Shown here: one piece after another, positions 29,892 to 38,352 of the stretch
Numbering within the stretch: the first letter of the stretch is position 1
Layout of the letters: each line of letters starts with the position of its first letter
Assembly (NCBI RefSeq): GCF_023953965.1
Contig: NZ_JAMLIX010000001.1
Span: 1,550,501-1,614,500, forward strand
Length of the DNA stretch: 64,000 bases
Source of the DNA: Bosea sp. (in: a-proteobacteria)
GTDB lineage: Bacteria > Pseudomonadota > Alphaproteobacteria > Rhizobiales > Beijerinckiaceae
Reading direction: 5' to 3'
Position numbers and translations under genes: made by a program
The notes under the pieces: model-generated
The model's input: only the letters and a program-made list of their open reading frames with translations
What the model was told of the DNA's origin: nothing
The model's database searches: none

Positions 29892-30656
29892 ATGGGAGGA
29901 CGGACAGGCCGGGCATCGCTCCTCCTCGCGCAGGCGTGCGCCGCGCTCCTGCTGCTGGCCGCGGAAGCCGCCGCGACCGAGGCCGCGCCGGAGGTGCGCG
30001 TCCAGCTCACGGCGCGCCGCGCCACCATCCTGTCGAGCGAGATCGCCGGCAGGGTCGCCGCCTTGCCGCTGCGCGAGGGCGAGGCTTTCGTCGAGGGGCA
30101 GGAGATCGTGGCGCTCGACTGCGATTCCTATCAGGCCCGCCTCAGGCTCGCCGACGCCAAGGCCAGCGCCGCCGAGCGCAAGCTGGAGGCCGTGCGCCTG
30201 CTCGACCAGCGCAAGGCGGTGGGAAAGATCGATCTCGACCTCGCGACGATCGAGCTCGACGCCTCCCAGGCCGAGCGGGACCTCGCGGCCAAGGACGTCA
30301 GCCGCTGCAGCTTGCGCGCGCCGTTTGGCGGGCGCATCGCCGAATTGCGGGTGAAGCGCCATCAATACGTCACCACCGGCGAGCCGCTGCTCGATATCCT
30401 CGACGAGCGCGAGCTGGAGGTCGAGCTTCTGGTGCCGTCGCGCTGGGTGTCCTGGCTGAGCGCCGGGACGCCCTTCACCATGCGCATCGAGGAGCTTCAG
30501 CGCGATTATCCGGCCAGGGTGACCCGGATCGTGCCGCGCATCGATCCGGTCAGCCAGACCGTGAAGCTCTATGGCGTCCCGCTCGGCGAGCATCCCGAGC
30601 TGGTCGCAGGCATGAGCGGGGTCGCCCGTCTGGCGGCGCCCGCCGCCGCGCCATGA
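29892..30656 (+). CDS. Periplasmic adaptor (RND/HlyD-type membrane fusion protein)
   Basis: 254 residues from the ATG at 29892, preceded by GGAAGGAG. A hydrophobic N-terminus (LLLAQACAALLLLAAEAAA) acts as signal peptide or anchor. The barrel-sandwich halves are recognisable as SSEIAGRVAALPLREGEAFVEG and CSLRAPFGGRIAELRVKRHQ, with a short helical hairpin between them and a beta-barrel after. It is shorter than classical adaptors. It lies 35 bp after the tolC-like gene and overlaps the next gene by four bases (ATGA), so it is part of the same operon. Confidence 0.9.
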   Translation: MGGRTGRASLLLAQACAALLLLAAEAAATEAAPEVRVQLTARRATILSSEIAGRVAALPLREGEAFVEGQEIVALDCDSYQARLRLADAKASAAERKLEAVRLLDQRKAVGKIDLDLATIELDASQAERDLAAKDVSRCSLRAPFGGRIAELRVKRHQYVTTGEPLLDILDERELEVELLVPSRWVSWLSAGTPFTMRIEELQRDYPARVTRIVPRIDPVSQTVKLYGVPLGEHPELVAGMSGVARLAAPAAAP

Positions 30657-31984
30657 ACGCCCCGGTCTCTCCCCCGCCGCTGCTTCGGCTCTCCCTGCTG
30701 CTCCAGCTCGAAAAGCGGGCGCGGGCGGCGACGCGCGACGAGCTCGCCTTCCTGATCGCCAACGAGACCTTTTCGCTCGTGCCCTACCGGCAGGCGTTAC
30801 TCTGGCGCGGCGCTCCCCATCGGCGCGTGACGGCCGTCTCCGGCCTCTCCGCGATCGACCGCAACGCGCCGATGATCACCTGGCTCAATGCGCTGTTTTC
30901 CGGTTTCGCGCGCGCGGCCGAGGCCGGCGCCCGGACGCTGGATGTGGCGGACGCTCCGGCTTCGCTTCGCGAAAGCTGGGCGGACTGGCTGCCCGCGCGG
31001 CTGATCTGGCTGCCGCTCGGCCATGGCGGCGATGTCCTCGTCCTCGCGCGGGAGCACGATATCGAAGAGGGCGAGCGGCAATTGCTCGGCTTCCTCTGCG
31101 ATGCCTATGGGCATGCCCTGGCGGCGCAGGAGCGGCGCGGCGCGGGAGCCCGCGCGCTGCGCTTCGCGCTCGGCCGGCGGCGCCTGATCGGCCTCGGGCT
31201 TGCGGGGCTTGCCGTGCTCCTCGCCTTCCTGCCGGTCCCGCAGACGGCGCTGGCGCCGGCGGAGATCGTGCCGCGCGATCCCGTTCTCGTCCGTGCCCCG
31301 CTCGAAGGGGTGGTCGACCGGATCGCGGTGAAGCCCAACCAGCAGGTCGCCGAGGGCGATCTCCTGTTCAATCTCGACGATCGCCGGCTGAGGAGCCAGC
31401 TCGACGTCGCCGGCGGCACGCTCCAGGCGGCCGAGCTCGAGCTCAGGCAGGCGCGCCAGCTCGCCGTCGTCGACCAGAAGGTGCGCTCGACCCTGCCGCT
31501 GCTCCAGGGCAAGTACGATCAGCAGGCGGCCGAGATCGCCTATCTGCGCCAGCAGCTCGCCCGCATCCAGGTGCGCGCGCCGCGGGCCGGCGTCGTCGTC
31601 CTCGACGATCCCAACGAGTGGCTCGGGCGTCCCGTCGCCATCGGCGAGAAGGTGATGCTCGTCGCCGACCCGGCCCATGTCGAGGTCCAGGCCAGGCTCT
31701 CGGTCGCCGACGCCATCCGGCTTGCGCCTTCCGCGCCGCTGCGGCTCTTCCTGAACATCGCGCCCGAGCGGCCGCTCGACGCGGTGCTGACCCAATCCTC
31801 CTATCAGGCGACGCAGGGGCCGGACGGCATCCTGAGCTACCGCCTGAAAGCCCGGCTCGACGGCGGCGAGGTGCCGCGCATCGGCCTGAAGGGAACGGCG
31901 CGGGTCTATGGCGAGCATGTGCCGCTGGCCTATGCGCTGTTCCGCCGCCCCTTCGCCGCGCTCAGGCAATGGACCGGGCTGTGA
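30653..31984 (+). CDS. HlyD-family protein with long, possibly GAF-like, cytoplasmic N-terminal domain
   Basis: 443 residues. About 165 residues precede the single membrane segment (LIGLGLAGLAVLLAFLP, near 180-200). Their pattern (LAFLIANETFSLVPYRQALLW, LIWLPLGHGGDVLVLAR, QLLGFLCDAYGHALAA) suggests a GAF-like sensor fold, though I cannot confirm this. After the membrane comes a HlyD-type adaptor: VRAPLEGVVDRIAVKPNQQV, a helical hairpin, and IQVRAPRAGVVVLDD. This would place a possible ligand-sensing domain in the cytoplasm, linked to a periplasmic conduit. It overlaps both neighbours, consistent with translational coupling. Confidence 0.85.
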   Translation: MNAPVSPPPLLRLSLLLQLEKRARAATRDELAFLIANETFSLVPYRQALLWRGAPHRRVTAVSGLSAIDRNAPMITWLNALFSGFARAAEAGARTLDVADAPASLRESWADWLPARLIWLPLGHGGDVLVLAREHDIEEGERQLLGFLCDAYGHALAAQERRGAGARALRFALGRRRLIGLGLAGLAVLLAFLPVPQTALAPAEIVPRDPVLVRAPLEGVVDRIAVKPNQQVAEGDLLFNLDDRRLRSQLDVAGGTLQAAELELRQARQLAVVDQKVRSTLPLLQGKYDQQAAEIAYLRQQLARIQVRAPRAGVVVLDDPNEWLGRPVAIGEKVMLVADPAHVEVQARLSVADAIRLAPSAPLRLFLNIAPERPLDAVLTQSSYQATQGPDGILSYRLKARLDGGEVPRIGLKGTARVYGEHVPLAYALFRRPFAALRQWTGL

Positions 31985-34158
31985 GCGCGGCCGCCCTGCC
32001 GCTGCCGCTCGGCTCCGGGGTGGCGCCGGCGGTCCCCGGATCACCCGCGCCGGAGACGCCGCTGCCGCCGCTGCGCGAGGAGATCGAGCTCATCCCCGGC
32101 CCGACGCTCAGTGGCGGCGCGCCGAGCTGGACGCTCTCCGACCCGGCCCGCAACCGCTTCTTCCGGATCGGCTGGACGGAATTCGAGATCCTCTGCCGCT
32201 GGCGCCTCGGCCGCCCGCAGGAGATCGTCCGCAGGGTCAATGCCGAGACGGCGCTGACGATTAGTCCGGAGGATGTCGAGGCGTTCCTGACCTTCCTCGA
32301 CCGGGCCGAGCTTCTGCGCCGCAGCGGCCCGGCCGACACCGGCAAGCTCGCGGCCCGCCGCGTAGCCGGGCGCCGGGGCCCGCTCAACTGGCTCCTGCAT
32401 CACTACCTGTTCATGCGCATTCCGCTGCTGCGGCCCGAACCCATGCTCAGGGCGCTGCTGCCGGCTTTATCCTTCCTTTATGGCTGGACCTTCCTCGCCG
32501 TCACCCTGGCGGCGGGCGTCACGGGGCTCGTCCTGGTCATGCGGCAATGGGACGGCTTCGTCTCGGCGCTGCCCTGGTTCTTCTCGCTGGAGGGGGCGGC
32601 GCTGGCGGGGCTTGCCCTGTTCTGCTCCAAGGCGCTGCACGAGCTCGGCCATGGGCTGACCGCGGTGCGCCATGGCTGCCGCGTCCCGACGATGGGCATC
32701 GCCTTCCTGGTGCTGGCGCCGGTGCTCTATACCGACACCAGCGCGGCCTGGACGCTGCGCGAGCGCCGGCGGCGGTTGGCGATCGGGGCCGCCGGCGTCG
32801 CCTTCGAGCTGGCTCTCGCCGCCTATGCGCTGCTGCTCTGGACCGTGCTGCCGGACGGCGCGCTGCGCAGCGCCGTCTATGTCTGGGCGACGACGACCTG
32901 GCTGCTCACGCTCGTCATCAACATCTCGCCCTTCATGCGCTTCGACGGCTATTACCTGCTCTGCGATCTGGTCGAGATCCCCAATCTGCAGGAACGCGCC
33001 TTCGCCCTGACGCGCTATCTGATCCGCCGCCTGCTCTTCGCCTTCGACGAGGAGCCGCCCGAATACTGGCCGCCGCGCACGCGCGTCTTCCTGGTGGCCT
33101 ATGCGATCGGAACCTGGACCTATCGCTTCGTCCTGTTCCTCGGCATCGCGCTTCTCGTCTATCACATGTTCTTCAAGGCGCTCGGCCTCGTGCTGTTCGC
33201 CGTCGAGATCTGGTATTTCATCATGCGCCCGGTCGTGCTCGAACTCGGGGAATGGGCCCGGCGCCTCACCCGGGAGAAGCCGACGCGGCGCGGGCTTTTC
33301 ACCTGCGCCGTCCTCGCCGCGCTCGGCATCTCCCTGTTCCTGCCCTGGCCGACCTCGCTGCACCTGCCGGCGGTGCTCGCGGCGCGGGAGCGCACGCAGC
33401 TCTATCTGCCGGCGGCGGCGCGGGTGCAGGCCGTCCATGTCCGCGTCGGCGAGGATGTCGCGGCTGGGCAGCCGGTCGTCAGCTTCGAATCGCCGGATCT
33501 CGCCTTCAGGCTCGCCCAGGCCGGGCGCAACGCGGCAAGCCTCGCAGCCCAGCTCCAGGCGGCGGAGCCGGGGGCGGGCGATCCGGCGCGGGCGGCGGTC
33601 CTGGTGCAGCGGCTCGCCGCCGCCCGCGCGGAGATCGCGGCGCTGCGCCAGGAAACGGAGCGGCTGGTGATCCGGGCGCCCTTCGCCGGCACCGTGATGG
33701 AGCTCGCCGAGCCGCTGAGCATCGGCGAATGGCTCAAGGCGGGGGAGGCCGTGGCCTATCTCGTCGATGCCGCGACGGTGAAGGTCGACGCCTATGTCGA
33801 GGAAGCGCATCTGAGCCGGATCGTGCCCGGAGCCGAGGGCAGCTTCGTTCCGGCCGATCTTGCGCTGGAACGGATGCCGATCCGCGTCGCCGCGATCGAC
33901 GAGATGGCGACGCGCAACCTGCCCGACCGGGAGCTCGCCTCGCCGCATGGCGGCGCGATCGCCGCCCGCCAGGACGAGAACCGGCAGATCATCCCCGAGA
34001 TCCCGGTCTACCGCGTCGAGATCGCCACGCTTTCCGAGCCACGCGAGACGCATCCGGTGATCGGGACGGCCATCGTCGCGGGCAAGCCGGTGCGCCCCTG
34101 GCGGCTCGTCGCCAACCTCGTCCTGAGGGTCCTGTACCGGGAGGGGACGTTCGACTGA
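31969..34158 (+). CDS. M50 (site-2-protease-like) metallopeptidase fused to HlyD-like adaptor domain
   Basis: 729 residues from ATG 31969; GTG 31981, overlapping the previous stop as GTGA, is an equally good start. An N-terminal soluble region (about 30-120, with LSDPARNRFFRIGWTEFEIL) resembles the PqqD-like winged-helix part seen in COG1994 peptidases. A multi-pass membrane core follows with zinc motif HELGH (residues 224-228) and the third-ligand motif NISPFMRFDG (Asp326). After further membrane segments, residues about 470-729 form a barrel-sandwich adaptor (VHVRVGEDVAAGQPVV, RLVIRAPFAGTVMELAEP). Intramembrane proteolysis and transport conduit are thus joined in one chain. Last gene of the exoprotein operon. 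Confidence 0.9.
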   Translation: MDRAVSAAALPLPLGSGVAPAVPGSPAPETPLPPLREEIELIPGPTLSGGAPSWTLSDPARNRFFRIGWTEFEILCRWRLGRPQEIVRRVNAETALTISPEDVEAFLTFLDRAELLRRSGPADTGKLAARRVAGRRGPLNWLLHHYLFMRIPLLRPEPMLRALLPALSFLYGWTFLAVTLAAGVTGLVLVMRQWDGFVSALPWFFSLEGAALAGLALFCSKALHELGHGLTAVRHGCRVPTMGIAFLVLAPVLYTDTSAAWTLRERRRRLAIGAAGVAFELALAAYALLLWTVLPDGALRSAVYVWATTTWLLTLVINISPFMRFDGYYLLCDLVEIPNLQERAFALTRYLIRRLLFAFDEEPPEYWPPRTRVFLVAYAIGTWTYRFVLFLGIALLVYHMFFKALGLVLFAVEIWYFIMRPVVLELGEWARRLTREKPTRRGLFTCAVLAALGISLFLPWPTSLHLPAVLAARERTQLYLPAAARVQAVHVRVGEDVAAGQPVVSFESPDLAFRLAQAGRNAASLAAQLQAAEPGAGDPARAAVLVQRLAAARAEIAALRQETERLVIRAPFAGTVMELAEPLSIGEWLKAGEAVAYLVDAATVKVDAYVEEAHLSRIVPGAEGSFVPADLALERMPIRVAAIDEMATRNLPDRELASPHGGAIAARQDENRQIIPEIPVYRVEIATLSEPRETHPVIGTAIVAGKPVRPWRLVANLVLRVLYREGTFD

Positions 34159-34301
34159 GCGCTGCCCCGGCAGCCCGCGATCGCGGCGGGCCGGCCGCCT
34201 GCGATTGACTTTCGGGCTCGACGGCTTATCTCTTCGATATCCGACTATGCCGCATTCGAGCGGGTGGCGTTCTCAATTTCCGCGCCGCGCGCGGATGATC
34301 G

Positions 34302-34613
34302 GTGCTCAAGGTGAAACCGACAGTCGAAGCGTACACGGTTGCGATGCCGTGGTACGAGCGCGATGATTTCACCGTGCTGTGGGAGCTCGCACACGACCGC
34401 GAGCAGATGCCCTCGGATTACGAGACCTGGCATAGCAATGCCGTGGCGGTGATGAACGCCTGGCTCGCGCGGGGGCGGGCGCTGGAGATCGTCACGATCA
34501 AGCCGGCGGAATTTCTGGCCTGGCTCAAGGAGACCGGGCTGCCGAACACGGCCGAGACACGCCGGCGCTATGTCGAGCTGCGCGCCACGAACCATTGTCA
34601 CGACGTCGCGTGA
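34302..34613 (+). CDS. Small conserved protein of unknown function
   Basis: 103 residues from a GTG at 34302; an ATG at 34344 (MPWYERDDFTVLWELA) gives 89 residues and may be the real start, as no strong Shine-Dalgarno sequence decides. The protein is soluble, with several aromatic residues and a central EIVTIKPAEFLAWLKETGL segment. Similar short proteins are widespread in Hyphomicrobiales, usually without assigned function. It follows the export operon after 143 bp and is bounded downstream by a REP-like palindrome. Confidence 0.7.
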   Translation: MLKVKPTVEAYTVAMPWYERDDFTVLWELAHDREQMPSDYETWHSNAVAVMNAWLARGRALEIVTIKPAEFLAWLKETGLPNTAETRRRYVELRATNHCHDVA

Positions 34614-34665
34614 ACCGCGCGGCCCGCTCCCTTGTAGGGGGCGTGCCCCGGACAGCATCGTCGCC

Positions 34666-34707
34666 GTCATTCCGGGGCTTCGCGTGAGCCGGAGAACCCG
34701 GAATGAC
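34666..34707. repeat. REP-like palindrome, GTCATTCCGGGG family
   Basis: GTCATTCCGGG (34666-34676) and CCCGGAATGAC (34697-34707) form 11-base perfect arms between convergent genes. Confidence 0.83.
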
Positions 34708-34748
34708 GGCGGTGGGCGCAAAGCCGCTGCGATCAAGCTCCGTCCGGC

Positions 34749-36389
34749 TCAGCGGCGGAAGCCGCCGCCGATCACGCCGCCGATCGCGCCGCCGACGATG
34801 GTGCCGAAGATCGCGGCGCCCGCGCTGTTGCCGGCGTCGCCGCCCTGCGTCCGGACCCGACCCTGATAGCCGCTGGCGGTGGTGCCGCGGCGCGGCGTGG
34901 TCGAGCCCTGATAGGTCTCGCCGCGCTCGCGGGCGAGGTCGCGCCGGTACATCTCGTCGCCTTCATAGCTGGTGACGTTGCGGGTGTTGCCCTTGCGCTC
35001 GGCCGTCTTGCCCTTCTTCTCGGCCGCGGCCTTCTCCGCGGTAAGCACCGCCTGATAGGCCGCCTCGCTCTGGGCACGCAGCGCGCTCACCTGCATCGCG
35101 GTCAGGAAGCCCGTCTCCGGGATGGCGCGCGACTTCTGCCAGTCCTGGATCGCCTTGCGCTGGCTCGGCCCGAAATTGGCCGCCGCCTTGCCCGGCTGGA
35201 AGCCGCTGAGGCGCAGGCGCGTCTGGAGCTCGCGCCGGTCATTGGCCGAAAGCTTCATCGCCGTTTCCGTCTGCGCCGTGCCGATCTCCTTCTTCAGCGC
35301 CTCCTCGGTGACGCCGGGCGGCGTCGTCAGGAAGCCGGCCTCGGGCTTGGCCGCCTCGAGGCTGGCGAGACGGTTGCGGGCGAAGGTGGCGAACTGGCCC
35401 GAGGGGAAGGCGTCGAGATAGGCGCGGTAATCGGCGGCCGAATTGCCGCGCTCGGCCACTTCCCAGGTCTTCACGTCGAGCCCGGTGCGGTCGACCGAGG
35501 GCACGACCGGCATCGCCGGCATGGGCACGGCGGCGTCGATGGCCTTGGTCGCGGTCGCGCTCGGATCGACGGCGGCGAGCTTCAGCGTCGGGTTGAGCTT
35601 GAACTCGCCGATGATCGAGGAGTTGGTCCAGGGCTTCTGCTTCTTGCCGGTCGCTTCCCAGACATCGGCGCGCACGCGGTCCATCACGGTGGTGATCGAC
35701 ACCTCCGGCGTCTCGATATGCTTGAGCAGCGCGCTGGTGAAGGGGCTGTTGCCGTCGCGCTCGCCGTCGAGCGCGGTCGCGCGCGGATCGGTGGCGAAGG
35801 CGATCAGGATGCCTGAGGCCGACTGCGTCTCGATCGCGGTCAGGCCGCGGGTGACGGCGCGCGACTTCGCCGCGAGCTGGTTGGCGAAGGGATTGTCGCG
35901 GCAGGCGTCGAGGATGACGATGTTGACGCGCTCGTCGCGCTGCATCTGGCGCAGCACGAGCTGGACGTTCACCGCCCTGAAGTCGAGATCGGCTTCCGAG
36001 CGCAGCGAGGCGTCGACGGGAATGAGATAGTTCTCGTCGCCGACGGCGATGCCGTGGCCGGCATAATAGACCAGACCCGCCTTGGCGCCGTCGAGCTTCT
36101 GCGCGAATTCGCGCACGATGCCCGTCATCTCGTCCATCTTGAGGTCGTAGCCCTCGACGACGTCGAAGCCCAGCCGCTTCAGCGCGGCCGAGACGCCGCC
36201 GGCGTCACGCCGCGGGTTGGCGAGCGGCGGCACAGCCGTATAGGCGCTGTTGCCGATGACAAGCGCGACCCGCCGCTCGGCGGGCACGGCCGCCAAGCCC
36301 GGCGCCGCCAGCGCCACGGCGCCGAGAACCAGCGCAAAGGCGGCGGCCAGTCGGGCACGGAACCCCGGAACCAGAGACGCGAAGTTCAC
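34749..36389 (-). CDS. Secreted caspase-like (C14/metacaspase-type) protein with C-terminal glycine-rich tail
   Basis: 546 residues. A signal peptide (AAAFALVLGAVALAAPGLAA) should direct it to the periplasm. Residues about 40-255 are a caspase-fold domain with the catalytic dyad His112 in YYAGHG and Cys163 in ILDACRDNPF, and the strand VALVIGNSAY. A region near 380-440 (RRELQTRLRLSGFQPG, QRKAIQDWQKSRAIPETG) resembles peptidoglycan-binding or lever-arm modules. The tail is basic, then a glycine zipper (GTIVGGAIGGVIGGG) that could contact membranes. Such proteins are common in rhizobia; substrates are unknown. It is transcribed away from the liv operon. Confidence 0.93.
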   Translation of the reverse strand: MNFASLVPGFRARLAAAFALVLGAVALAAPGLAAVPAERRVALVIGNSAYTAVPPLANPRRDAGGVSAALKRLGFDVVEGYDLKMDEMTGIVREFAQKLDGAKAGLVYYAGHGIAVGDENYLIPVDASLRSEADLDFRAVNVQLVLRQMQRDERVNIVILDACRDNPFANQLAAKSRAVTRGLTAIETQSASGILIAFATDPRATALDGERDGNSPFTSALLKHIETPEVSITTVMDRVRADVWEATGKKQKPWTNSSIIGEFKLNPTLKLAAVDPSATATKAIDAAVPMPAMPVVPSVDRTGLDVKTWEVAERGNSAADYRAYLDAFPSGQFATFARNRLASLEAAKPEAGFLTTPPGVTEEALKKEIGTAQTETAMKLSANDRRELQTRLRLSGFQPGKAAANFGPSQRKAIQDWQKSRAIPETGFLTAMQVSALRAQSEAAYQAVLTAEKAAAEKKGKTAERKGNTRNVTSYEGDEMYRRDLARERGETYQGSTTPRRGTTASGYQGRVRTQGGDAGNSAGAAIFGTIVGGAIGGVIGGGFRR

Positions 36390-36787
36390 GACAACCTCCC
36401 CAATTCAGCAATCGGCCGCACCCCGCAACGGTCGGCGCAGCGCGAGATCAAAAAAACAGGCGGTCATACGGGACGAAAGCAAGCCCCTGTTTTTACCGCA
36501 ACATGTCCCGCTGGTAAACTGGGACATCTCTTGGTCGCGCGAGCCGCGGCGCCGGTTCAAACCCGCCTGTCGCAGGCCCTCCGGCAGCCTCGCGCGACCG
36601 CGCCGGGACGCGCATCCTCCAAAATAGCATGAAACGAAAGACATAAGACGAAGGGATGATGGCGCGTAGCCCAAGACCGCTTTCAACATGTCGAGCGTTG
36701 ACTTATGTCCGAAGCGCGGTGCAGCATGCCATGCAAGGGAAGCCGTTCAAGCAAGAACGATAAAGCTGATGAAAGCCGGTAACCGGA
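36390..36787. other. Divergent intergenic region with a small inverted repeat
   Basis: 398 bp between the caspase-like gene and livG. It must carry both promoters. An inverted repeat ATGTCCC (36503-36509) / GGGACAT (36521-36527), with an 11-base spacer, could be an operator or hairpin. TTGACT at 36698-36703 is a possible -35 for livG but has no convincing -10. No gene is seen. Confidence 0.45.
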
Positions 36788-37558
36788 ATGCCTGAGGATA
36801 TTATTCTTTCAACATCAGGTTTGACCAAGGAATTTGCCGGCTTTACAGCTGTGAGCGGCGTCGATCTCAGCGTGCGCCGCGGGACTATTCATGCCCTGAT
36901 CGGGCCGAACGGCGCAGGCAAGACGACTTGCTTCAACCTGTTGACGAAATTCCTGGCGCCGACCCGGGGTTCCATCGTCTATAACGGGCGCGACATCACC
37001 CGCGAGAAGCCGGCGGAGATCGCAAGGCTGGGGCTGGTGCGCTCGTTCCAGATCTCTGCGGTGTTCCCGCAGCTGCCGGTCAAGACCAATGTCCGCATCG
37101 CCCTGCAACGGCGCAAGCGCGGCGACTCCTTCGATTTCTGGCGCTCCGAACGGGTGCTGAAGGCGCTCGACGCCGAGGCCGAGAGCCTGGTCGAGGCGGT
37201 CGGCCTCACCCCCTTCCTCGGCCTGACCGCGGGCGAGCTCTCCTATGGGCGCAAGCGCGCGCTCGAGATCGCGACGACGCTGGCGCTCGATCCGGAGATG
37301 CTGCTGCTCGACGAGCCGATGGCCGGGATGGGCCGCGAGGACGTCGATCGCATCGCGGCGCTGATCCGCAGGATCTCGAAGGACCGCACGATCCTGATGG
37401 TCGAGCACAACCTCTCGGTCGTCGCGTCGCTGTGCGACCGCATCACCGTACTGGCGCGCGGCCAGGTGCTGGCGGAGGGCGACTACGCCACCGTCTCGAA
37501 GGATCCGCGCGTGGTCGAAGCCTATATCGGCTCGGGAGGCGGCCATGGCCATCACTGA
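36788..37558 (+). CDS. livG: Branched-chain amino acid-type ABC transporter ATPase (LivG)
   Basis: 256 residues. Cytoplasmic nucleotide-binding subunit with Walker A GPNGAGKTT, the ABC signature here as LSYGRKRALEIA, Walker B MLLLDEPMAGM and the switch histidine in MVEHNL. The LivG-type VSGVDLSVRRGTIHALIG start and C-terminal VVEAYIG are typical. Its end overlaps livF by 14 bases. This is the first gene of a five-gene HAAT-family operon; its ligand is unknown. Confidence 0.94.
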   Translation: MPEDIILSTSGLTKEFAGFTAVSGVDLSVRRGTIHALIGPNGAGKTTCFNLLTKFLAPTRGSIVYNGRDITREKPAEIARLGLVRSFQISAVFPQLPVKTNVRIALQRRKRGDSFDFWRSERVLKALDAEAESLVEAVGLTPFLGLTAGELSYGRKRALEIATTLALDPEMLLLDEPMAGMGREDVDRIAALIRRISKDRTILMVEHNLSVVASLCDRITVLARGQVLAEGDYATVSKDPRVVEAYIGSGGGHGHH

Positions 37559-38291
37559 GGCCCCGAGGACGCCGGCCGCCGCCGCCGGCGCCGCCCCGCT
37601 GCTCGAGGTGCGCGGGCTCGAAGCCTGGTACGGCGAATCCCATGTGCTGCACGGCATCGATTTCGACGTGCCCGCGGGCGAGGTGGTGACGCTGCTCGGG
37701 CGCAACGGCGCCGGCAAGACCACGACGCTGAAATCGATCATGGGCGTGATCGCCAAGCGCAAGGGCTCGGTCGTGATGGAGGGCAGGGAGACGATTCAGC
37801 TGCCCTCGCGCGCGATCGCCCGGCTCGGCATCGGCTTCGTGCCGGAGGAGCGCGGCATCTATTCCTCGCTCTCGGTCGAGGAGAATTTGATGCTGCCGCC
37901 GCAGGTGCGCCCCGGCGGACTTTCGCTCGAGGCGATCTTCACGCTCTTCCCCAACATCCGGGAGCGGCTCAGGAGCCAGGGCACGAAACTCTCCGGCGGC
38001 GAGCAGCAGATGCTGGCGATCGCGCGCATCCTGCGCACCGGCGCGCATCTGCTCCTGCTCGACGAGCCGACCGAGGGGCTCGCCCCCGTCATCATCGAGC
38101 AGATCGGCGCGACCATCGCGAAGCTGAAGCAGGACGGCTTCACCGTCATCCTGGTCGAGCAGAACTTCCGCTTCGCCCAGACGGTCGCCGACCGGCACTA
38201 CGTCGTCGAGCAGGGCAAGGTCGTCGACATGATCCCCAATGCCGAGCTCGACGCCAATATCGACAAGCTGCAGCGCTATCTCGGGGTCTGA
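37545..38291 (+). CDS. livF: Branched-chain amino acid-type ABC transporter ATPase (LivF)
   Basis: 248 residues. Second ATPase of the transporter: Walker A GRNGAGKTTTLKS, signature LSGGEQQMLAIARI, Walker B LLLLDEPTEGLAP and switch region ILVEQN. It has a Pro/Ala-rich N-terminal extension of about 18 residues before LLEVRGLEAWYG. LivF and LivG form the heterodimeric engine under LivHM. The start lies inside the end of livG. Confidence 0.94.
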   Translation: MAITEAPRTPAAAAGAAPLLEVRGLEAWYGESHVLHGIDFDVPAGEVVTLLGRNGAGKTTTLKSIMGVIAKRKGSVVMEGRETIQLPSRAIARLGIGFVPEERGIYSSLSVEENLMLPPQVRPGGLSLEAIFTLFPNIRERLRSQGTKLSGGEQQMLAIARILRTGAHLLLLDEPTEGLAPVIIEQIGATIAKLKQDGFTVILVEQNFRFAQTVADRHYVVEQGKVVDMIPNAELDANIDKLQRYLGV

Positions 38292-38352
38292 AGCCGTGCA
38301 GATCCTGAGAAGAACACCGGCCCGGCCCGCATCCAACAGAGGGAGAACGACC

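Noticed and set aside
36698..36726. Possible sigma-70 promoter for livG (TTGACT)
   Set aside because: No acceptable -10 at 16-18 bases, so not listed as a promoter feature.
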